NCBI GenBank assembly: GCA_030435675.1
Contig: CM059625.1
Location: forward strand, 1,922,001-1,986,000
Length of the DNA: 64,000 nt
Direction: 5' to 3'
Origin: Steinernema hermaphroditum
Lineage: Eukaryota; Nematoda; Chromadorea; Rhabditida; Steinernematidae
Position 1 is the stretch's first letter; each line of letters begins with the position of its first letter. Below are positions 45,583-55,836 of the stretch, piece by piece. The notes beneath the pieces were generated by a model. That model worked only from the letters and a program-made list of their open reading frames with translations. It did no database searches and was not told the origin of the DNA. The position numbers were made by a program, and so were the translations under genes.

Positions 45583-46653
45583 ATGTATGAGGATGCTCGC
45601 CTCCGCAGCCACATATCTAGTCCTGTCGTTATGATCACCGTGAAGCAGACGCGCACAATTCGCTTTACTGATGGCGGTCCTATTCAAACGACGACTATTC
45701 TAAGACAAGTTGTCGATGAATCGGCAGCACCTAAACCAGTCAGGGGTAATGGGTGCAAGTTCGCTTCACTCGGATGTGACGTTGTGGTAAGTTTCAAAGG
45801 GAGGACCCTTCCATGCCTCACCAAGCGAAATTTTCAAAGTGCTTTATTTTGTGTAGCTATTACTGAATCAACTCCTCCTCATCACAAAATCTGATGTGAC
45901 TATAAGAGGCTCCTTTCAGCAAGTAACAAAGGACCACGAAAAGAAACGTCCTATTAAGCATCTGACAGTCACCAACGACTGCTGTCGTTCATTACTTCGA
46001 GAGTACCTTACGCTGAACTCCCAATTCAACGATCAAATCAACAAATTCAACTATCTGAAAGCGAGCACCAATCGAATGGCGATCCGCGGAGGCCCTAACT
46101 ACATCTGGAGAATTAACAACTGGTCAAAATGCTTCAAAAATGCCAGAGAAAACAAGACGACTTTGATTTACTCCGATCCCTTCTACTCCTCAACTCATGA
46201 GTATCGTATGCAAGCTGTTTTGGCGCCATTTGGCCAAGGCCGAAGTATGATCGAATCGTATATAACGTCTGAAATTATCTGTTTAGCTTTCGGACACTAC
46301 GCTTCTATCTATGTGCAACTTCTGGAGGGGGATTTCGATGCGATGCTTAAGTGGCCATATAGAGCACCCGTCACGTTCACCTTTTGGGATCAGGACGAGG
46401 ATTTCTCGCAAAGGAAGAACTTAACGGTACGAGTTACTCCGAATACAGTTCCGGTAGGTACAGTACCATGACGCAATTAATACGTCTAAAGATGAACGCA
46501 CCGTTCCTCATGAGACCAACCAACGGAGCCAATCCTCCATTTGGATGCGACAAGTTCGTTCTCATTGACTATTTGAGCAGCTCTACTTATGTAATCGGCG
46601 ATGCGCTGTTCATCGAAATTGCTATTGATATGGAAACTGAAATGCTGTCATAG
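45583..46653 (+). CDS. trf-1: TRAF homologue (TRAF zinc finger plus TRAF-C/MATH domain, about 320 aa)
   Basis: Proposed exons are 45583-45786, 45857-46453 and 46492-46653, all phase 0. The second intron is only 38 bases. The TRAF-type zinc finger is split by intron 1: CKFASLGC lies in exon 1 and KDHEKKRPIKH in exon 2. A short helical stretch leads to a complete TRAF-C domain (YIWRINNWSKCF, IYSDPFYSSTHEYRMQAVL, WPYRAPVTFTFWDQ, FGCDKFVLIDYL) ending METEMLS. No RING finger was found upstream, as in the single nematode TRAF, TRF-1. TRAFs are cytoplasmic adaptors that trimerise and bind receptor tails or kinases. The acceptor of exon 2 inserts about 15 hydrophobic residues into the finger, so that border may be wrong, and the true start may be further upstream. 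Confidence 0.88.
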
Positions 46654-47330
46654 CTTGACAGAACCGTATGAAGGTTGTGTCCACGAAATGTTAGATGATA
46701 AATTTAGTTGTCCGCAAGTCGAAAGGCGTGCTTTACTTATCATATCTGTCACTTATGAGCTCAGACACTCCCTCAAAGTTATGTTACAAATGAAGGGAAC
46801 TGTGTATCGCTATTTCCACTATAAAATGCAATTTTTAGAGACCAATACAGGCGCGAAAACAATCGAATGTTGGAATTATCGGACAGATTAATCACCAGAC
46901 TGTTTTGATTTTCTTGTTCGCAATGTTGTCAATGTACATGAGAAATAAGGTAAAAAGTTTCGCACACTGCCTGTATCGGCCGCCCCTTGGCTTCGTTCAG
47001 TCCTGTATGTCAACAAATATACCCATATGCGCTTCAAAACGATGAAAACAAGCAGCCCGATCATTGTCCATCTGTCGGACAGGGCTGCGTTGTGTTTACC
47101 GCAAACAAAAGTGCATCACGGGTTGATGTTGCTGATGGAAAAGTCTCGAATGGTCGCAAAGTTGTGCCGATATAAATAAGAACAATTCATTGATCACATC
47201 ACATGAATACAACAATTGCTGGTTGTCATATGAAGGCTATGAAATACAGGTGTCTACTGATAAATAAAATGATGTAATTGGAGGGATAAAGGCCAATATT
47301 CACATTGTGCGGTCGTCGAGAATATCTCAG
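46654..47330. other. Intergenic stretch
   Basis: A plus-strand segment from 46999 (after GTTCAG) to TAA at 47175 has some coding character (QPDHCPSVGQGCVVF) but no partner exon. Otherwise nothing was seen. Confidence 0.4.
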
Positions 47331-47540
47331 TTAGGTCAGCTTGAAGTCATGAATAACGAAATCCTCCTCACTGCTGTCTTCAGCATTATCGTGATGATCA
47401 CAATTCGTTTTCTTAGCTTCGTAGGTCGTTTCAACCTCACCTTTGTGCTCTTGGTCCAATTCAGTATCGTCGTCTTTGCCAAGGAAGACGGAGGCTGCTG
47501 TGGACAGCTTGTCCTTAGCTTGCTCAAAGAATCTGGACAT
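47331..47540 (-). CDS. Small acidic protein (69 aa)
   Basis: Single minus-strand frame from ATG at 47540 to TAA. It begins with an amphipathic-looking stretch (MSRFFEQAKDKLSTAASVF), then turns strongly acidic (KDDDTELDQE, NAEDSSEEDF) with a CDHHD cluster that could bind metal. A TATA-like element (ATATAAAGG on the minus strand, near 47594) lies about 50 bases upstream. No signal peptide was seen. The family is not recognised. Codon choice and start context favour a real gene, but it is short. Confidence 0.55.
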   Translation of the reverse strand: MSRFFEQAKDKLSTAASVFLGKDDDTELDQEHKGEVETTYEAKKTNCDHHDNAEDSSEEDFVIHDFKLT

Positions 47541-47904
47541 GAATAATCAGACGCAGGAATAAGCTGTATGATCACTACTATGGGTACACCTTTATATTTT
47601 CTACTAATTGTTTATTAAGGGCGGTGCACATGATGTCGTTAGACCATCAAAAGTCATAAAAGGAGTCAATAAAAGCAGTCGTGCTCTTTGTTCTCTAAAT
47701 GAGCTCGTTTATGTGCGCCTTTCTTGCAGCAAAATTGAAAAAGGAATCGATACAAGATGATCTAACGCATTGTTTCATATCACTCTAATAAGCTTCTGCG
47801 GAGAATGCTCTATTCATCTGAGATCCCAGGGAGCAGAACGATTTGACGCGAACGATTTGCTGCGAGCACGATTTGACGCGAGCACGATTTGACGAGTTTA
47901 CGAG

Positions 47905-48640
47905 TTTATTTCTCGTATCAAAGGCTTACGCCTTGCGAAACGTCAGATATATGCACAAGAAACACATTATCACTCCGTAGTCGCCGGTCTTCTTCTGACT
48001 TCGGCACATCAGAGTAGAGCACGGCGATCCCATTAGTGTGCGCGGGCATCAGAGAGGCTAAGAGCTGACTCCGGAGACGGTGGAGCACAGCAAACCCATC
48101 TTCAGCTCAGGTGGCGGCGCGGACGTCGGAGTTGAAGAGCTTCTTCGGCAGCTTCCGCGGGCGGCACGAGTGAAGAACAGGCATGCAGGCGAAACGCGTT
48201 ATCGGAGCACAACAGGCGAACCGGGAACCATCAGGGCAGCTGGCGACGCGGACTTCGGAATTGTGGCGGTTCTTCGGCTTCTCTGGTGGCGCGAGTGGAG
48301 TCGGGCGGCAGTGACGGGCTACTTGGCAAGACGGTGGAACTACAGCTCCCTGGTGTTCCAGGCCTTCTGGGAGCCGGGGCGATCATTGCGCCAACAACGA
48401 CGGCCGAGAACGACCGCTCACTCAACTCAATCGGCTCAGACAGCCTCAGAGAGAGCGAGACGCGGGCACGAATTTCATTTTTGGCTCGGCTTAGGCAAAC
48501 CCCGGCTTAGCTTAGGCTCCGGCTTAGGACTATCAAAAAAAAAAAAAAAAAAACGAAGGGCTAGCCTGTTGTCTTAACAGCTTCGCGGATATCCTAGTAC
48601 TGCCGTACACAGCGCAAACAGCTCAAGAATCGAAGAAAAA
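47905..48640 (+). repeat. Longest copy of a dispersed repeat with poly(A) tract
   Basis: More GC-rich than its surroundings. It begins near CTCGTATCAAAGGCTTACGC, contains TATCACTCCGTAG and CCCATCTTCAGC blocks that recur at 36315, 44505 and 54183, and has an A tract at 48534-48553 near its 3' part. A 165-codon frame runs through it (48080-48577) but is of repeat composition and not supported as a gene. The A tract could point to a retroposon, although sequence resembling another copy (34160) continues beyond it. Confidence 0.6.
48534..48553. repeat. Poly(A) tract
   Basis: About 20 consecutive A residues inside the dispersed repeat. Confidence 0.9.
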
Positions 48641-48978
48641 AAATGCGAACACGAGATCGAAAATTGGTGAAACTAGGGCGACAGAATGGTCCCGGAAAGA
48701 ATTGCCTGGCGCGTCAAGTAAATTTGTCCCCGCGTGAAATCGTTCGCATCAAATCGTTACGCACCCGAGATCCAACGTACACAACGACTACTCTATATTC
48801 CTCTCTTATGTTCGGCTTTCAGGTGCACCAACACATCCAACACGCATTTTTTTCTATTTTCTGGGGTACTGAAGATCCATAGATGTTTTAGTTTATTAAC
48901 CAGTTCATCACAAATACACGCTTTTGACCAAATAAATAGATTATGCAGACACTATCAGCTTCTGCGCTGCAAAGGGGA

Positions 48979-49245
48979 TTAGGTCATGATGAAGCTGAAA
49001 TCGTCCATCTTTTGATCTGAAAGCAGAGCTCTATGCTTGCACAATAGACACATAAGCTTACAAGCCTTTTCCCGCAAGCTTTGTGAACGCTGTCGCTTCG
49101 CATCGACATTCATCGGCTGCTGCATACCCTGGGCAGGGAACTTGCCGGTAACGAGATTTGCAAAGCGTTCCTGATCCGTCTGCTCGCTGAGGGACGATCG
49201 GCGGCTGTCGGGCGAAGAGAGTTCCTTGTTGTCGCGGTCACTCAT
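48979..49245 (-). CDS. Small hydrophilic protein (88 aa)
   Basis: Minus-strand frame from ATG at 49245, which lies ten bases after TTGTTTCAG, a good trans-splice acceptor, to TAA. The N-terminal half is Ser/Asp/Arg-rich and likely disordered (SSPDSRRSSLSEQTDQE). The rest holds a basic stretch and a LMCLLCKH segment that may be helical. No signal peptide or known domain was seen. It may be a regulatory or scaffold peptide, but function is unknown. Confidence 0.65.
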   Translation of the reverse strand: MSDRDNKELSSPDSRRSSLSEQTDQERFANLVTGKFPAQGMQQPMNVDAKRQRSQSLREKACKLMCLLCKHRALLSDQKMDDFSFIMT

Positions 49246-49891
49246 GACTACAATTCTGAAACAACGCGATGATTTACCAGGTGAGCAGGTTGTTGAAATG
49301 ACCTAAATGAGTCTGGCATCGTCTGAAAAACCGCTCTGTTGGGAGGAGTCAGCAATCAATAGCATCGAAAACAGCAAAAACAGCAAGCAGTTCCCGGTCT
49401 TTGGCCCATTCGGGCGGCGTTGTTTACGATAGGACACGTGCGGCGACAGGAGAAAAGACTCAGGAACGTTCGAGAAACATGTATGAGTGCTTAAAAATAG
49501 AGTAGAGGCGCGGAAATAGAAAGAACGCTCTCACCACGATGAGTGTTTAAGGGTTGTACAAGCAAAAAGCTACACAGAGTGTTGTCTCTGGAACCTATAG
49601 AACTATTTGCAGTGCGTCTCTGGAAGTCATGCAACACAAATAAGGATGATTCCTCTAATGGGCGGTTCTAATTTGTAAGACATAGGGCGTCTTAAGGACG
49701 CATTAGTGAATGTGCTCAGAGGTTCCATGTTGCCGTCACCAATCTTTTTATTTATTTTCTTGTTGATTTCCCTTCATTTTCATCGCTTATAACATTAATC
49801 ACGCCGATAACAGACGATCGTAACATTGACATGTGCATTTCAGCGTCTGACCGTTTTGATATGCCATTATATATATTGTAGAGCAACCTCC
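49246..49891. other. Intergenic stretch
   Basis: No coding exon was seen. It lies between the start of the 88-residue gene and the 3' end of the next minus-strand gene and probably holds the former's promoter. Confidence 0.5.
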
Positions 49892-51159
49892 CTAAAGTAC
49901 AGTTGATTGTTTTTCGATGGACGCTTTGCTTAACATACCAAAATCGTCACGAGGCTCCACTGCCGTTCGCGTTTCAGCCGTATTTTCTTGCTTTATCCTG
50001 TCTTGATAATCGTTTATCCTACTACACTCCGGGTTTACAACTTTCAGAACCATCACTTCATCATCTTCCTGAGATTCGCTTTCACTCTGGCCTAATCTAG
50101 GTCGGCTGCCATTTTCTATCTGACCGTCTGCCTCGTCCATCAAATTGGCAGGCCTTTTTCTTGTTGAATGATTCGGTATTGGATATTGAACGTGGTCGTG
50201 AACGCCAGAAGATGGCGCTTTTCCTTTGGAGGCGCTAGGAAGTGGAACGGACGTGCTCATCGCTGACTGCTGTGCCTTGTCGTCAGCACAAATTTGCAAC
50301 CTACTCCCGGAGTTTGATCGCGTCAAACGTGAAGAACACTGTGGGGCATTGTGTGAGTTCTGCTTTGCAAAATCAGCCGTTAAAGATATGAGTTATGAGG
50401 AATGCATAATTACCGTGGTTATCGAGTCAAGTGGAATGTTCGTGTAATCCTCGACTGGCGCTGTGCGTGGACTGCCCACAATAACGTTCACGTTCAGTGT
50501 TCTCTCGCCGAACTTAACTGATCTCTTTTTCAGTAGTTTAAGCGTACGTACGATTTTCGGGCGAGCAGCCCTAGTTCCTGACACGTCTTTGTTCTTTTGC
50601 AGTCCTCTGTCGTTAGGATTCTTAAGTTTAAAAAGCAAACTGCAACCGATGTGATTATAACATACTGTTTCTAGTAAGGACGGCGCCTCACTCCCTGAAG
50701 GAACGCGCAACTGGTCACCCATCGATAGAAACTGTAGCTGGTCCTTCCACTGGCAGGTTTTCTGTTTCTTGTACATGCTGGCCCAGCTTTTCCAGATTAG
50801 AGACTCAGATGCTGAAAAGATGAACCGTAATCGTAATCATATACTTGAAAGCTACATACCTGCGGGATAACTCGTTTGAAGATCGGCCACAATTTGCGTC
50901 CATTCTTGAAGCGCCTCTCCGTGCAGCTGCTTCGAAGGGTCCGTGATTCCTCGCGGGCTTATTTTGTACAAAGCCCTAGTGTTCTTCATACCGTGTATAA
51001 GCATCTCAACACTTCCCCTGCCGCAGTAGCCAACCAGACCTTCCTGAACCATCGTGCCAAATGGAGGCACGAGAACAGCAGGACTGAAATTATAAAAGTT
51101 CTAATGCCTCCATCATTTCTCACTTACTGCATTGCATTTGAGCTGGCACATGAGACGCA
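49892..51159 (-). CDS. Unrecognised multi-exon protein (at least 374 aa, 5' end open)
   Basis: Four phase-consistent exons: 51128-51159, 50860-51083, 50414-50811 and 49892-50362 (stop). The first has a Cys-x2-Cys (CVSC). The second and third give a globular region (EALQEWTQIVADLQTSYPAG, ASESLIWKSWASMYKKQK) and a basic one (RTLKLLKKRSVKFGERTL). The last is disordered and contains a KRPANL basic motif and a sumoylation-like RIKQEN. The composition suggests a nuclear protein, possibly DNA- or chromatin-binding with a MADF- or SPK-like module, but I cannot assign a family. It lies about 560 bases downstream of the nuclear receptor gene on the same strand. The start exon is not found. Confidence 0.7.
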
Positions 51160-51719
51160 CTGGCATCAGGTAGCAGGTACGTTGCACCTAAGAACACGTA
51201 TCACTATAAGCAAGTCATAACCAGTGTCCTAATTATTTCCTAAGCGGCTTAGGTGACTCTAAACCATAGCGTATATCTCTGTTCAGCCTCAACAGCAAAC
51301 AGTATCCGCCATTTTCAACACCGCAACACAATGACAGGAGTTCCGACTTCATAGTAGTAGCCTTAAAACATGCACAACAACGCTTTCATTTCGTAGCGTT
51401 ACCAACGTCAACGAAACGTTAAAATCATGTCTATTTTTGAACTATAATATGCATTATTAGATATGCATTCACGGTTGTGCTCAGCAACTGAATCACTCAT
51501 AATAAATTTTAGCACGTGATCTTTTCCTTTTAGGAACAGCAAGGTCCACGCATGCTATGTTGCACTCTTAACGTGCAGACCACTTTGACATCGTACTCAT
51601 GGATACACAAACAACAAAATCAGGATGATTTAACAGTTGGCGGATTGCACATTTGACAGGACACCCAGTCATAGAAGTCAAGCTCGTGGAAACAACACGA
51701 CGTCGCTCTTTGACCTTCG
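51160..51719. other. Intergenic stretch
   Basis: Probably contains the first exon or promoter of the gene at 49892-51159 and the 3' end of the nuclear receptor gene. No clear exon was seen. Confidence 0.4.
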
Positions 51720-53659
51720 TTAACCCATTTCTTCGCTTGAGTCCATAGCCTCTCTGCTTCCTGAAACAGGCGTGCTTACATCTGCGACTGTTTCACAACG
51801 TACTATAACATGCCGCTCGATTTGGCACACTAGGTTCCAGTAAGTTGTAGCGCAGCCTTTGTCGAACTTCCTACAATACTCGTGTGCGTCTTTTTCGAGC
51901 TTCTCCAAAACATGATGAGGATTTGCCACTTCAGGCATATATTCCGAAGCTTTCTCCATTAACACTTTCAGCATGATAATGGCCAGGTCGATGTCTGTCG
52001 CGTTCATTGAGGCGAGCGGGATGTATATTTTGCAGTATAACAAGTTGTAGTTGTAGTTAAATATCCATCTGAAACGCAAGTGGGATGGATTTCAAAAGAA
52101 GCTAAACATATTAATAAAATCAGCTGATTATGGCCACGCATAACTATGATTCATTGCTGTTGACTGGATCTATGATTTGGTACGTCAGTTTGCATGCATT
52201 CACCGAAGTGAACGGCAAATTCACTTCGCAATGGTTCTTCAAACTTACGATCCTAGATTGACAGGGTTCAAGTGCTGAAAACACGGCGAATCCTTCACGT
52301 GCTGAATCGTTTTCCCAACGTCCAAGTCGACATATGTATTTGGAGCGACGTAGAAGCGACTACAGAATTCGCCGCCTGTCAGAAACTGCGTTCTGATGTT
52401 GTTGATACAGTACATAAACGGTACCTTAAAAGGAATATGCTTAGCTTCGCCGTGATCGGTGCAAACAAACTTACAAAGCGTGAAATGACTTCGTTGCACA
52501 AGCCGTTAAATTTGTCTGCATATCTGATCCCCTGATAGCTTCGCAGGATGGTGTCCAATTGCCTCCTTTGAAAATTGAAAATAGTCTGCTGCCTTTCGGC
52601 TGTGTGATAATTGTAGAGTTCCGATGTTCCGTACACCTGAATTCCATTGAAAATAGAGATGGTTAACATCCTTGCTCTGTGGTACCTGTCCTTCTTCCAA
52701 AGCATAATAATGAATTGTCTCCCTCTTTACATTGTGCATCAATTTGATAATCTTTGTAATCGTGGGAATTTCCGCATCGTTATACGGTTGTTCGGTAATG
52801 TGCATTACGATCCGGTCGATTCTAGTCGCAATTTCTAAAAAAAGACCAGTTTTAAGTGCGGCTCATATACTCACTTCTGTAGGTCATTCCAGCTCGCAAG
52901 CATCGATCGAAGCGGCACTTCTTGCATTGCTTTTTGCATCCTGAAAAGACCGACAGCAGTCAACAGAAATCTTTAAAAAACTGGTAATACGGGACCGTGT
53001 TGTAACTAGCCACATCATGCATGCTGAACGTAGAATTTACAGGTATTATGCTATGACCAGACTGGAAATTTGTGCAAAAGACCTTCGAAACTGAAGCCTA
53101 ATCCTATAACTATTTGAACGACATAACCCTTACAGGATTGGAAGTAATGTACAGGTCATAATAAAAGGTCACAGTCTTCACTGACTCGCGATCTTAATCA
53201 CATGACCAAATGTTCGTTAGTGCGAACACATCTGGTGCATGTCTGGATCAGTCGTCTTTATCTGTCTTTGTTTCCTCAAAGATATCGCGCTGCAAGTCAC
53301 CGCAAATTATAAATAAACAAAAATGGAGCGAGCTGTTGCGTTCTTTTCCTTGGAAATGTATCGAAGCACACTGTGGCTAATAACTTACAATAAGAGGAAA
53401 TCTTACCCGCCTTACAATTCAAGTTGTTCTTGCATATCACCTCCTTCCACGCCTTCTTGTTAATACGCGCCATTTTGCTTCGTACAATATATTTGTGGAA
53501 GAGTTCAGCACACGTCTTGCAGCAGTCGACTCCAAGATGCTTAATTCGAACCTCTTCTAGTCGACATATGCGGCAGATCGTACCCGTGGGGACATGGGGA
53601 ATCTGGCCGAAGCCGTCGTTGCGAAGCAGATGAAGCAAGAAGCTTTTGGCGACAATCAT
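51720..53659 (-). CDS. nhr: Divergent nuclear hormone receptor (384 aa)
   Basis: Six phase-consistent exons: 53407-53659, 52875-52940, 52686-52834, 52475-52636, 52249-52424 and 51720-52068 (TAA). The start ATG follows AACTTTAG by nine bases. The DNA-binding domain spans about residues 28-106: first zinc finger CRIC plus CCKTC, second CKNNLNC plus CKKC, and the CRFDRCLRAGM tail typical of nuclear receptors. The P-box region (DCCKTCAELFHK) and the shortened spacing inside the second finger are unusual. A helical ligand-binding region follows (TITKIIKLMHNVKRET, LAIIMLKVLMEKASEYMP), ending in a Ser/Glu tail. It belongs with the expanded nematode supplementary NHRs. The ligand and targets are unknown. 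Confidence 0.93.
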
Positions 53660-54182
53660 CGCAAGCACCTAAAGTTACCAGCACACACCACACTCGGCTT
53701 TAGAACTTGTAGTGGTCACAACCGATACGATAGGGAAAGTTGAACGTTGATAAGCTATGCAAGGTCAGGCCGTTGATCGCCGGAGCATCTCTAAAGCCGT
53801 TCTCCGTTTGGAACAGTAAACGCATAGGACAATCAGTTCGAAATCTGAATTATTTCTAGCTACCATTTTACATTTATGGTTCATCTTTAGTCAAATTCTA
53901 AAGGGAATGGACATGAGATGGATAAACATAAAAGAAAATGGTAGTAGAAAGTTGTAAGCGATTCCTGAATGATTCAGATCTCAGAGTCTTAAATTGAGAC
54001 AGGTTTCAATTTTCTTAAATGATCAGAAGGTTACTAGGTCATCTGGGTCATGTGCATAAAGACTACTTTATTATCTATGACTACGGTGACCTAGTAGATA
54101 GTGCGGTTTGGTAAACAACCTCCCACGAAGGGCAGTGTTGCTTATCTAGCGAGCTATAAGCTATACGCCGCTGTCCAAAAAA
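53660..54182. other. Intergenic stretch
   Basis: Promoter side of the nuclear receptor gene. No exon was seen. Confidence 0.45.
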
Positions 54183-54480
54183 TTAGATGGTCATTAAGAC
54201 TTGAGCAGTGAGGGAGCCACTGAAGATGCTCCACAACTCCGATGTCTGCGCCGCCAGCTGAAGATGGGTTCCCGCTGCGTCCACTTCGACTGGATTCCAC
54301 CTCTTCGCCACTTCAAAGACTGCGTACACTGATGGGATCGTTGATCGCTCTTCTTGGATTCGATCTTCAGCCAAAACCAGAAGAAACTCAGCGACTACGG
54401 TGCGATTTGTGTTTTTCTTGTGCCTTGTATATGACGTGTCACAAAGCTAAAGCCTTTGATACGGGCAGATGTACTCATTT
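54183..54480 (-). repeat. Dispersed repeat copy in reverse orientation
   Basis: On the minus strand it contains CCCATCTTCAGCTGGCGGCG followed by CAGACATCGGAGTTG, and nearer 54430-54480 CGTATCAAAGGCTTTAGC and GACACGTCATATACAAGG. These match 48095-48140 and 47924-47962, the first block in the same direction. Frames on both strands here (54183-54374 and 54242-54412) are therefore repeat-derived. Confidence 0.65.
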
Positions 54481-55227
54481 ACTCGTAGTCAGCACGAGTC
54501 AGAAGGCACATCGTAAGCTACGAACGCATTAAATGCAAATCTGAATCGAATCTTTACATCAGCAAAAGCTTAAGTTAAGACATTCACCATACAGCAGTAG
54601 ATCAAAGGGCGGCTTCTGTAGCAGAAAAGCAACATAAGTGCGAACTGAAGGCACTACGGTGGGGCGGCCTGCGTTATGGAAGGATTTATAGTGCGCCGCC
54701 GATAAGCACTTTTACTTTTGCGGTAATTCTTCATTCCAAAAATCCTGTATTTTTGGCACTTGAAGAAGTAAAAACAGAGCTGGGAGAACATTCGAAATGG
54801 GTACCCAACGACGGACAACCTTCTCATCATTGCCCGCTTCATTAAAATTCAGCAACCGCGGCCAACATTGAATCATTCCAAAAGTACAGTGCCTATCGAT
54901 GGCGCAAGAACGCATTCAAAAGATGTTTTTGCACTATAACTCCCGCCAAAACGCTGACCGCCCCGTTCAAGCGACTTCAATTTCCACTTATGCCGCTTTT
55001 GTGTTAAAAAGCCGCGCTTTTTTTTTTGCTTACTATAACAACCTTCTTGCTTGAGCATTACTCTAATATAACAAGGACAATTTTCAATTTTATGTATCCT
55101 TGTTTATGTATCAGTTCCCCGCAGAATAGTGCTGCACTTTTTTCCACCGCAATCTGCTCTGTTTCTTCATTCTTCCAAGTGAGCAGGAGGGCAATACTTT
55201 GCACATGTCCTCCGCAATGCACTTTAG
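54481..55227. other. Stretch without a supported gene
   Basis: Segments around 54650-54960 (GCGCCGCCGATAAG, AACTCCCGCCAAAACGC, long T run near 55020) look repeat-like. No exon chain leads into the exon at 55228. Confidence 0.4.
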
Positions 55228-55476
55228 GATACCGCCGTGAATGGTACTCACCTACAACAGACGGAGTCGGCCGCCGCCACAGCCGCACTCCTTTACCAGA
55301 TGTCTGCGATACATACGCGTGCATCAGACTTTGTTGTGAGACAGCAAGGAGCTTTTGCTCCATTTAATGTTGATACCCGTTGTGGATATGTTATAGTGGT
55401 AGTAATGGTAATTGCTTTGCTTGTTCTTTGGATTTTCCTACGTAGTGATACTTTTAGTTATGAGGCTGTAGAATGA
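55228..55476 (+). CDS. C-terminal exon encoding a single membrane span
   Basis: After a CACTTTAG acceptor, 83 codons run to TGA. The product has an Ala/Gln/Thr-rich part (TESAAATAALLYQMSAIHTRA), then a clear membrane helix (YVIVVVMVIALLVLWIFL) and a short tail (RSDTFSYEAVE). This layout fits a type I or tail-anchored membrane protein whose N-terminal exons are upstream and not identified. The family is not recognised. Confidence 0.4.
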   Translation, partial: DTAVNGTHLQQTESAAATAALLYQMSAIHTRASDFVVRQQGAFAPFNVDTRCGYVIVVVMVIALLVLWIFLRSDTFSYEAVE

Positions 55477-55836
55477 CAAACTGAACTTTGTAAGAATTGC
55501 GAATGGTTACGAAAGATTTGAAGACGTGCAGGAGACCGATTTAGTAATGTGACCTTTATGGGACAGTCTGTTCTAGACATAAAGAAAAATAAGTTTACAT
55601 AGATCGAGCTTATCACTTGTGACGTACATCTTGTGTTCGCTCTCTATACCTCACTGAATGTTCGATGCGCGATTTGTGTGTGGCGGGAAAGGTGCGAAAT
55701 CGTAAATCTAGTGACCGCCTAGCAGTTGGTGCCAAACTGTGTGGCAATTTTTGAGCTCAATATGGTGGCCGATGTCCGCGTTTTAACTGCGTGTCTTCTG
55801 AATTCATTAAAAGATGGTAGTTTAATCTAGGTAGTC
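55477..55836. other. Intergenic stretch
   Basis: No exon was seen. It contains the promoter side of the basic-protein gene at 55837. Confidence 0.45.

Noticed and set aside
48080..48577. 165-codon plus-strand frame
   Set aside because: It lies within a dispersed repeat, has Arg/Ser/Gly-biased composition and reads into the poly(A) tract.
54183..54412. Overlapping plus and minus frames that looked like first exons
   Set aside because: The segment matches the dispersed repeat at 47905-48640 in reverse orientation.
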